From NCBI GenBank assembly GCA_943704425.1, contig CALSCP010001415.1:1-44738 (forward strand): a DNA stretch of 44,738 nucleotides, read 5' to 3'. Positions 32,001 through 39,742 of this stretch are shown piece after piece. Origin of the DNA: Ministeria vibrans ATCC 50519 (lineage: Eukaryota; Opisthokonta; Filasterea). Numbering within the stretch: position 1 is the stretch's first letter; the number at the start of each line of letters is the position of its first letter. The position numbers and the translations under genes are program-made. The notes beneath the pieces were generated by a model, which worked only from the letters and a program-made list of their open reading frames with translations, was not told the DNA's origin and searched no databases.

Positions 32001-35000
32001 CTTGAAGCCCATTGTGGTGCACGACGTGGACCACCAGTGGGGCGAGGGCGGCTCGTACACGGTTGTGGTGGGCATCACGCAGAATGGCAAGCTCAGTGTG
32101 AGCCAGACGCGTCTGCCGACGCTGCCTACGGGCGTCACGGTGACCAACGACGACTCAGCCTGCGTGCAGGTGTCGGGTCCACTTGAGGGTGTGAACACGG
32201 TCCTGAAGAACCTGATGTTCTTGGGCACAACCAATTTCAACGGACAAACTGTCCTGTCGGTGCTGGTTGACGACCAGGGCAGCTATGGTGTCATGTCGAC
32301 CACAACGGCTCCCACCACGACCACGGGGTTCAAGCCGCTGGTGTCGCCGCTGGCGCGTCGCCGTCGTCGTTCACTCTCCTCCTTTAGCGGCATCTTCAAG
32401 GACCTCAACAACATCAACAACATCAACGTCCATCGCCGCGGCCTCACCACCATCAATCCCAACTGTCCCCTGCCGGCAGGTGTCACGGGTCTCACTGCGT
32501 CCGCCTCAACCAACATTCACGTGCTGCCGGTGAACGACGAGCCCGTTATTCATCTTGCGGCCACCGCTTTGTGTTTCCAGTGCACGCCGGTTATCGACAG
32601 CTTTGCGCCGGCTGAGGAGCTTCTCACGGCTCTCTCAGGTTTGTCCGTGTCCGACGTGGACACGGTCGCGGCCACGGTGACACTCAGTGTACAAAATGGC
32701 TCGCTCTTCTTTGGCAACGACGTCGCGACGGTCGCCGATGTGCTTGACGAAGTGCCCATCACAACAGGCGAGTTTTTTGATCGTCCTGCTGGACTCACTG
32801 AGCTCGAGAGCTCGCAATTCCTGACGCGTCGACGACGACGCACCACCACCAGCAGTGGCAGTGGTGGTGGCGGCGGCGGCGGTAGTTCGATTTTGGCGCC
32901 ACAGTTGTTGCGGCGACGATCGCAGGAGGAGGTGCAAGAGAAGTTGGCCGAAGATTTGTCGGTGGACGAGCTGGATCTTGTTTCGGAGATCGCGGCGGAG
33001 ACGAAGAAGCAGAACCGAGTGACGCGTTTCTTTACGCGTCGTCGTCGTCGCACGGTACAACCGGCGGTGAGTGCGGTTAAGGTGACCTTTGAGTATGGCA
33101 GCAACAACACCCAAGTGATGCGCTTTGTGGGACCCATTTCGAGAATCAACACGATGATGGCGGGCCTCATGTACCGCGGCGTGGAAGATTTCAATGGCGA
33201 TGGTGAGCTCGTGGTGAGTGTGCAGGACTCGCCTGTGGACGGCACACCTTCCGAGTTTACGTCGCGCACCTTTGCCTTTGCCGTCACGCCCGTCAACGAT
33301 GCACCCAATGTGGCGTCGTTTGCTGCGCGATCGCGCATTCGCGTGGGTGGCTCGTCGACTGTGTCGTTTGCCGCCTTTGACGATGGCTCCGAGCTGGGCG
33401 ACGAGAACACCGACGTGGAAGCGGTGCTCACGACGGCGCACGGCACGCTTGCGTTGCCAGCCAGTGCATCGTCGGCGGCGGGTGTGACTGTGTCGGCGAC
33501 GACGGGCGCTGCGATTACGCTGCGTGGCCGCGCGAACGTAGTGAACGAACTCATGACGGGCATGACGTTCACGGCGGACGCGTCGATGGTAGGCACGTCG
33601 TTGAGCACCAGCGAGTGTGTGGTCTTTGCCTCCATTGATGACAATGGCAACCACGGTGCGGGCGGCCCCATGTCGGCCGACGCCAACGTGACCATGGTCG
33701 TGCTGGGCTGTGCGGGCACCGTGACGCGACGCAACCTCAAGGGGTTTAACACGGCGTGGCGCTACGAAAAGATCCCGTCGGCGCAGGTGGTGCAGGAAAC
33801 GCTGACGTCGCGCACGACGAGCATTCGCTTCTTTCCCTCCGAAGATGTGGCACCTTCGAAGATTCTGCGCACACTGCAGACAACCACCGGAGGCTTTGGG
33901 AAGCTGGGCGCTCGCGAGTGTCCCGAGAACACGCAGGCGTACCTCAACACGAACACGGAGGGCGATCTGTCGCTGCGCAGCACCTTCTATGTACCCGAAG
34001 AGACGCTGTCAGTGTACGTGCGCGTAGTGACGGATGGCGAGGCGGCCGTGTACCTGAGCGACGAGTTTCTCTTTACGCATGTGTGGGACGGCTCGGGCTG
34101 TACGACCGAGACAATCTTTGAGGTGCCTTTCTGGGAGTTTGGCGCGAATGCAATTGCGGTGCGCGTGTACAACCACACGTACATTGATGTGGCAGTTGAA
34201 GCGGATGTGTGTGGTGCAGTGCGCCCCCCCTCGGGCTGTACCGACGACCGCGACTGCTGGCCCGGTGCCAAGTGTGTCGGCTCGCCCGGCCAGTGCAAGG
34301 TGAGCGTGTGTGGCGATGGAATTGTTGACTTTGACGAGTTCTGCGACGATGGCAACCGCATTGACGACGATGACTGCGACAACGAGTGTGGTGTGTCACG
34401 TCTGACGTGCAAGCCGCACAAAGTGACCGCGTCAGATCTGACGGATGCGGCGGATCTGGCGGCGCTTGCGGCGGGCACCGGCAACGGCTTCATCAATGGC
34501 TTTGACCGGGACGGCCTGCAGTGCACGGGCTCGTGCAATGGCGGCAGTGGCATGGGCTGCTACGCACAGTGGAGCAACGCCGGCAAGACATTGCAGACGT
34601 GCTTGTGCACGGACGGTGCGCAGGTGCAGGCGCCCGGCTGTGCCGTGCGCATCAACAAGCTGCGTGCAGGCAGCAATGGCGAGACGGACGGGTATGATTC
34701 GGCGGGTCGCTACTGCGGCGGCACGTGTTCGGTGACGGGCGCGAGCTGCGAGGGCAAGTGGGCAGACAGCGGCACGACACTTGTGTCGTGTGGCTGCAAG
34801 ACACCCGTGCAAAGTGGCTGTCGTCTGGACAATCGCAACAACATGTGTGTGGGGCAGTGTACGGTTACGGGTGCGACGTGTCGCGCCGTGACCCGTATCA
34901 ATGGCCGTGTGACCGGCTGCACGTGTGCGCCAGTGGTTGCTGGCGATTCGTGCAAGCTAGAGCATCGTCCCAATGTGTTTAGTTTGCGTCGTCTTGCGCT

Positions 35001-36723
35001 GCCCTTTGTACAGCTGGAGCCCTACTGCTCGGGCACGTGTCAGGCGACGGGTCGCTCGTGCACCCTCCAGACTGTATTCGGACGCAGTTCGTGTGCATGC
35101 AGCGGAGCGGTGCCGCCCGAGCCCACAGTGTGCACAGCGGATTATGTGCGCAACGAGTGCACGGGAACCTGTGTGGTGAATGGCGTGAAGCGCTCGTGCG
35201 TGGGCGACTATGTGAACCGCAAACTGCGAGGGTGTGGGTGTGGCACGTTTGACACGGAGTGTACGGTGTCGGGCGAGACCTGCTCGGGCACGTGCAATGG
35301 ACAGGCATGTGTGGCGACGACGACAACCAAGCCGGGCACTCTGTTCAGTCGACCGCGTACGGTGCTGACGGGTTGCCAGTGTGCGGCGGTGACGCCGTCG
35401 CCCACGGGCTGCGTGGCCAACTACTTTAAGCAGACGTGCACAGGCTCGGTGGGCACGCCACCGCGCAAGTGCGTTGGTCGCTACCTCGGCTTTCGTCTGG
35501 TGGGCTGCGAGGCAACGCCCGAGGTGATCACCTCATCAGGCTGCTATGTGCGCAACAAGATCTGCTATGGCGTGTGCTCGGCGACGGGCTCGCGCTGTTT
35601 CCCGAGCACCTACAACGGTGTCATGACCAAGTGTTCGTGCGCCGAAGTACCCGGTACCGACTGTGGCACGGGCGGATTTTTGCGACGCGGCAAGATGTGC
35701 ATTGCGCAGCCTAAGCCCCGTGAAGTCTTGGGGGTGCCTGAGCCATCGGTGATCACCATGGAGGAGACCGTGTTGGGCCTGGATGATTCACTCGAGGTGA
35801 GCATTCCACCGACACAGCTGACACGCGACCGATCCAACGGAGTCATGTATGTGATTGAGCGGGACCCACTGCCGACGTGTACCAGTCGTTTCCGGGGTGA
35901 CTGTGTTGAGGCGCCCGAGGAGCTCAGTGAGTTTATTGCGGACCCTCGATCGACGTCGACGACGCGCGCCGAGGATGAGCGTCCCGAGGACGTCGAGAGC
36001 ATCGAGCAGGTGTTTACCGTGACGGCGTTTGAGTCGCCGCGTCTGCGACATCAGACCGAAGCGCTTGAGTTGGCGTCGGTTGAGAATGAGGAAACGGACG
36101 ATGCGGAGCCGGTGCGCGTGCGAACGAACCATCTGATTGAGCCATTGGAGCTGAACGTGCCCATTCCGTCGACGGTTGACCCTGAGCGAGTGAATGTGCT
36201 CATGCTGGACCTGTCTGTGCCGACGCGGCCCAAGCGCCGCTCGTGGTTGCCCGTCTCGAGCTCGTGCAGTGCGGCGAAGCGCAAGCGAACGTTGTTTGGC
36301 CGACGTCGACTGCGGGTGAACACGTGTCACTTGACGCAGTTTGCGGTGGTGGTGGCGCAGTGTCCAAGCACGTGTCCGTCGTGCGTGTGCTCAGCTGGGG
36401 TGTGTGAGTGTCCAGCGTCGTCGTCGTCCGTGGCGGCCATTGGCGGTGGAGTGGGCGCTGCGCTGCTCATTGCACTGCTTGCGCTTGTCATTGTCATTGT
36501 GGTGGTGCGTCGTCGTCGCCAGTCGAGTCGCTCGGCGCTTCTGGGGTCGGCGCTGTCGCTGCGTCGCCACGACTCCGTGGTGAGCACCATATCGGAGGTG
36601 GTCGAGGAAGAGTATCAGGCGGTGGGCATGTCGGACAATAGCATGATGATTATGGACGAGTCGTCGACGCTCGCCTATGCTCCTTTGGGCACGGCTGCCC
36701 TTCGTTACTCTGAAGACATTTGA
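17001..36723 (+). CDS. Giant type I membrane protein (6521 aa): lipid-transfer domain, TSP1, M15-like peptidase, 46 EGF, cadherin-like modules
   Basis: Exon 1 (17001-17129) encodes a signal peptide (MLSLLLVLPALALASA) and the start of a vitellogenin/MTP-type LPD_N domain (DEVYTYAFHGQ). After a 157-nt intron, exon 2 (17287-36723) is one 19.4-kb frame. Approximate residues: LPD_N with helical repeats 20-640; TSP1 817-882; M15-like peptidase 930-1062, then peptidoglycan-binding-like and CC-type Cys-rich pieces to 1160; unknown beta/Cys-rich 1200-1880; cadherin-like 1885-1995; three CC modules; 46 EGF 2246-4000; two CC modules; about seven cadherin-like repeats 4145-5520; DUF4215-like CGDGIVDFDEFCDDGN 5717; eight Cys repeats 5780-6165; membrane span 6426-6450; basic stop-transfer and 70-residue tail. 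It is probably a surface receptor or adhesion protein that binds lipid and glycan or microbial ligands. The function is inference. Confidence 0.88.
19605..20665 (+). other. TSP1, M15/VanY-like peptidase, peptidoglycan-binding-like and CC modules inside the giant protein
   Basis: The TSP1 repeat opens with W-x(4)-WGCCSKKC and ends TCNTNLPC. The following domain contains NSNHQSGGAIDF and DKPHYDRW, which fit the zinc-binding H-x(6)-D and later H of M15 D,D-carboxypeptidases (H1008, D1015, H1046). After it, SIRAFQRLHN and DGELDRALFD resemble a peptidoglycan-binding-1 repeat. GLCPGISKCC matches the small Cys-rich domain often attached to secreted wall-lytic enzymes. Together they look like a bacterial-wall recognition or cleavage unit. 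Activity is unproven because the general base is not certain by eye. Confidence 0.55.
23890..29160 (+). repeat. Array of 46 EGF-like repeats
   Basis: Forty-six consecutive six-cysteine modules of about 38 residues, counted by hand. Most begin with the calcium-binding form N-I-D-E/D-C and read C-x-N-G-G-x-C-V-D-G-V-N-x-F/Y-x-C-x-C, as in Notch or Jagged. Modules 38-46 are more divergent (Asn-rich starts, CxC pairs such as DCACNPC), which hints at a separately expanded block. DNA between units is diverged, so this is not recent satellite DNA. Several antisense and shifted frames open across the array are shadows. Confidence 0.93.
29590..33720 (+). repeat. Tandem cadherin-like (tandem-95/CSPG-like) beta modules
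   Basis: About seven units share the pattern V-N-D/E-A/E-P at the start, D-x-D near strand B, and a closing motif such as LNAALSSLQYESGAAFVGAD, VNTVLKNLMFLGTTNFNGQ or INTMMAGLMYRGVEDFNGDG. This pattern is found in FRAS/CSPG4-type and bacterial adhesin beta repeats. One further unit with DSDGDSLTF lies before the EGF array (22810-23130). Boundaries are approximate. Confidence 0.7.
32827..33051 (+). other. Insertion bracketed by two Arg5 sites in a beta module
   Basis: LTRRRRRT (Arg 5224-5228) and FTRRRRRT (Arg 5294-5298) enclose a 65-residue segment with a Gly7 run, a further RRRS site and acidic helix. It interrupts a cadherin-like module. Other Arg5 runs are at 1648-1652 and 5067-5071. Such runs fit furin-type cleavage in the secretory pathway. 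Cleavage is inferred. Confidence 0.5.
34500..35650 (+). repeat. Eight short Cys-rich repeats before the membrane segment
   Basis: Eight units of roughly 40-50 residues follow the form C-x-G-T/S-C-x(2-4)-G-x-x-C ... L-x-x-C-x-C (for example YCGGTCSVTGASC, MCVGQCTVTGATC, ICYGVCSATGSRC). I do not recognise the family. They sit between the DUF4215-like motif and a long Thr/Glu-rich stalk. Confidence 0.75.
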
Positions 36724-36732
36724 GTCTTTAGA

Positions 36733-36802
36733 GAGAGAGAGAGTTAGAGGGGAAGAGAGAGAGAGAGAGTTAGAGGGGAAGAGAGAGAGAGAGAGTTAGA
36801 GG

Positions 36803-36880
<78 letters not shown>

Positions 36881-36883
36881 AAG
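36733..36883. repeat. GA repeat with 3-copy minisatellite after the giant gene
   Basis: Three imperfect copies of a GA-run plus TTAGAGGGGAA unit (36733-36808) pass into pure GA to about 36878. The block lies in the 224-bp gap between the convergent ends of the giant gene and the IMMP2L-like gene, probably in 3' untranslated sequence. Confidence 0.9.
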
Positions 36884-36917
36884 AGAGAATGTCTTATACA
36901 TAAAAGAGAAGAACAAA

Positions 36918-36923
36918 TTTATT
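36918..36923 (-). terminator. AATAAA polyadenylation signal for IMMP2L-like gene
   Basis: Minus-strand AATAAA (plus tttatt) lies 25 bp beyond the stop codon at 36948. It is the expected signal, and the short 3' untranslated region would end near the GA repeat. Confidence 0.55.
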
Positions 36924-36947
36924 TTTACAACAGCTTTGAAGTACAAT

Positions 36948-37245
36948 CTACTCGTTGTCTATCTCGGGAATGGCAGTTTCGATCCAGCCTGCGCGATGCG
37001 GAGGCCAAAGAACGGCGGGAACGCGAGCGGTGACAAGGGCCAAAGGCACTGGACCAAAGCGATAGCTATCACGACTCACTGGGCCATTGTCGCCGGCAAC
37101 AAAGCAGTGGCCCTTGAAGAGGAGAAGGAAAAGAGGGAAGTGAGAAACATGCGACATGTATGAGAGGGGTTGTGGTGAGGAGTACCGGGGGGACAACGAC
37201 TATGCCTTTGTCGCGGCGCAGCTTGACAATGTCACCCTGTGTGTG

Positions 37246-37316
<71 letters not shown>

Positions 37317-37820
37317 TGCGAGTGAGTGTGTGTGCGTGTATGTATGATGTATGTGTATTATGGTGTGTGTGTGTGTGCGTGTATGTATTTGTATTATGGT
37401 GTGTGTGTATGTGTGTGTGAGTGCGCTTGGTGTCGATTCTCGTGTTGGAAAGCTATACCTCAAGTGCAATAATGCGCTTGACCATGAGCAAGTCGGGTTT
37501 CTCCGGTGATCTACGCGACTGTGTGAGTGTTGGTCAGACGCAACAACCTGTTTCGTACTGCAAACAGACGACTTCGCCTCGTTTCAGGCACCCATGACCA
37601 AGGAGGTTAAGTACGAGCTTATCCAGCAGGATAACATCGGTCACATTGGGCTCTTCGGGGTTCAGTAAAGGCTGAGGAGCGGCGTGGAGTGAGAGCGGGG
37701 CGTTTTCACTTTCCTTGACACGCGAACCTGCATTGATCGACCTTCGACTCGGGCTGGCGACGAGACAAATGTCAGCGTGACTATGGTCACGGGCAAGGTG
37801 TTGACCATTGCCCGTAACAT
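36948..37820 (-). CDS. IMMP2L: Mitochondrial inner-membrane peptidase subunit 2 (IMMP2L/Imp2), complete
   Basis: Exons in coding order 37820-37728, 37671-37559, 37510-37459, 37236-37186, 37112-36948; 157 residues, all phases consistent. An N-terminal hydrophobic segment leads to RVEGRSMQPLLNP with the catalytic Ser. LMVKRIIALEGD holds the catalytic Lys, and GHCFVAGDN with DSYRFGPVPLALV is the signal-peptidase box that forms the active-site wall. The ARVEG-SMQP-LNP run and the RIIALEGDIV, WPP ending fit IMMP2L better than IMMP1L. It removes intermembrane-space sorting signals from imported proteins (for example cytochrome c1). The ATG at 37820 was chosen over a longer frame because upstream sequence is AT-rich and unlike the family. 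Confidence 0.92.
37249..37315. repeat. (GT)n microsatellite in IMMP2L-like intron 3
   Basis: About 67 bp of pure GT, followed by degenerate GT-rich copies with a TGTATTATG unit repeated (37350-37420). The whole lies in the 222-nt intron between exons 3 and 4. It is an ordinary intronic tract: the gene is intact on both sides. Confidence 0.95.
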
Positions 37821-38605
37821 TCTAAGGGAGGAAAGAAAGAAATAATTTTGATTTTTATTTTTGACAAATAAGTAGGTTGAATAACTCATGAGTAGCTACC
37901 TGCGCAGTGCGCAGAGTCGATAGAGTGTCGGAAATGACTATTGATTAATGGATACTGACTGCTCCGTACTCCTTCGTACGAAGTACGGAGAGTGAGGTCT
38001 GAAAAGTAAGGTTTGCTTACTGACTCACTCACTGTCGTGTTGGTTGATTTTCGCCAGGAGCAGCTTCTGGAGCGCTTATGGGACAGGAATCTTCCGACAG
38101 TTCTACGTGAGTTTCTTGGCATCTCTCTTGTAGAGCAGGATGACGCGTGTCGATCGCCATGGTTGTCGGGATCGCCATTGCATTTTGATCGTTTCACCTT
38201 TCCGCCTTTGGAGTATGAACGCGCCCTGCCCAATCCATCATGTACATCATTGCACCGTTGAGTCAATCGTTGACTGTCAAGACCCGTTACGCTCTTGGGA
38301 CGCGTACGGTTGACACTGTGAAATTTCACATCAATCGACTTCATTTCGACTTCATTTCGGCTCGGAACCTCTCAGACCTGTCAGTCTGCCACAGGTACGT
38401 TTGCATTGAGAGTTTGAGACAGGATTGTCAGAAGAGAAAGCTCAGAAGTGAGTTGACGATTGTTCAAATGCGGATGACGCGTGACGCGGCGCGTTTGTGC
38501 TGTGTCGCGCGTTCGTCTCCAACGCGTTTTTTATTCAAACTTTTTTTTTTCATTTTTACTTTTTTTTCTCTCTTCCCCCCCTGAGAACGATTTAAAAAAC
38601 GAACA
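37821..38605. promoter_or_regulatory. 785-bp divergent intergenic region with TACTGA-N7-GTACTCCT and hairpin
   Basis: Between divergent starts at 37820 (minus) and 38606 (plus). TACTGA (37953) and GTACTCCT (37966) have the same 13-bp offset as in 16822/16835. A 9-bp inverted repeat CTCCGTACT/AGTACGGAG (37962-37970 with 37982-37990) encloses the palindrome TCGTACGA. TGACTCA is at 38021. A plus frame at 38013-38261 has no ATG but includes a reasonable peptide (EQLLERLWDRNLPTVL) after an acceptor-like site at 38057. It could be a stray exon; I cannot assign it. Confidence 0.5.
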
Positions 38606-39550
38606 ATGACAACTGAAACGACGATCGTACCCGAGGAGGTTGCAGTAGAGACGCCTGTGAAGGACGTGGAGATGAAAGACGCGACGGCCGCGGTGGAGGA
38701 GGCGATTGGCGACGCGCAAGAAGAAAAACAGGAGACGAGTGTCGTGCCCGATGAGGACAAGGCGGACGGTTTGGACGCGAGCGCTAACGACAATGAGGCT
38801 GTGCCTAGTCAAGAGAAGGTTGTGGCGAAGAAGGCGACGACGGAGAAGAAGGTTGAGGCGGAGGTGGCGAACGTGCGTCGATCGCGTCGCGAACGAAAAC
38901 CGCGCGTGTTTGAAGATCGCGCCAAGGAGGAAGATCTCGCGATGAGCCTTGAGGATGAGGATGAAGATGAGGATGAGGGTAAGGAGGACGACGACGATGA
39001 TGATGACTACGAGAAGAAGATGGCGAGCGAGGGCGAGGAGGAATATGAGGCTTACGACGACGAAGAAGTGCCCGACGAGGACGATGGCGACGACGCCGAC
39101 GACGCCGACGACGATGCTACTATGAAGAAGAAGAAGAAGACGGGCAGCAAGCGAAAGTCACCTGCAAAGAAGAAGGATGCGACTGAAGAGCCTCGCAAAC
39201 GTGCGAAGAAGGGCGTGTCGCCGACAAAGAAGGAGCCCGCGAAAAAGCCTCTTGCGCTCAAGTCGTCCAAGTTGGTTCAGCCGAAGAAGACGGTTCTGAA
39301 GACAAAAGAGAAAGAAGAAGAAGAAGAAAAAGAAGAAGAAGAAGAAGAAGACAGTGAGAAGGAGGGTGAAGAGGACGCGGGCTCGTCGTCGTCGTCGGGA
39401 AGTGGGAGTGAGGAGAATGACGCGAAGAAGAACAAGGCGATGCCGACTGTCAAGCCGGGCCTGAAGAAGCCATTGACGCTGGGCGGTGGCCTCAAGAAGC
39501 GTCCTTTGGGATTGGGTCCCAAGAAGCCCTTCAAGCCTCTTCTGACCTAA
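38606..39550 (+). CDS. Highly charged, probably nuclear protein (314 aa), unrecognised
   Basis: A single exon starting at an ATG after a T-rich leader. The order is an acidic N-terminus, a basic RRSRRERKPR patch (about residues 92-101), a long Asp/Glu block (115-170), Lys-rich KKKKKTGSKRKSPAKKK nuclear-localisation-like signals, a second Glu block, a Ser/Gly linker, and a Lys-Pro-Leu tail (LKKRPLGLGPKKPFKPLL). The RRSRRERKP patch resembles the basic stretch in some chromatin proteins (for example DEK-like or PC4-type charged tails), but no fold can be named. Composition suggests a histone or nucleic-acid binding chaperone. Confidence 0.8.
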   Translation: MTTETTIVPEEVAVETPVKDVEMKDATAAVEEAIGDAQEEKQETSVVPDEDKADGLDASANDNEAVPSQEKVVAKKATTEKKVEAEVANVRRSRRERKPRVFEDRAKEEDLAMSLEDEDEDEDEGKEDDDDDDDYEKKMASEGEEEYEAYDDEEVPDEDDGDDADDADDDATMKKKKKTGSKRKSPAKKKDATEEPRKRAKKGVSPTKKEPAKKPLALKSSKLVQPKKTVLKTKEKEEEEEKEEEEEEDSEKEGEEDAGSSSSSGSGSEENDAKKNKAMPTVKPGLKKPLTLGGGLKKRPLGLGPKKPFKPLLT

Positions 39551-39609
39551 ACCTCTGTGTGTGTGAATACAAAATTCATGAAAAAGAACGAATTTTCCCT
39601 ACGTCTAAT

Positions 39610-39615
39610 AATAAA
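39610..39615 (+). terminator. AATAAA polyadenylation signal for the charged protein gene
   Basis: AATAAA lies 60 bp after the stop codon at 39550, within an AT-rich 192-bp gap shared with the convergent minus-strand gene. TTA/ATT repeats (39640-39662) follow. Confidence 0.5.
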
Positions 39616-39742
39616 AAGAAGAATAATAATAACAACTTGCTTATTATTATTATTATTATTATATTTTTATTAATCATTTTGTACACTAATAGTTAATAAT
39701 AATAATTATTAATAATATTATTATTTGATGGACGTTGTGCTG

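Noticed and set aside
37156-37420. Plus and minus frames made of Cys-Val or His-Thr repeats
   Set aside because: Translation of the intronic GT tract.
37588-37667. Plus-strand short peptide (KYELIQQDNIGHIGLFGVQ) resembling an enzyme start
   Set aside because: It is the antisense of IMMP2L-like exon 2, which fits its gene by phase and by the SMQPLLNPEE join.
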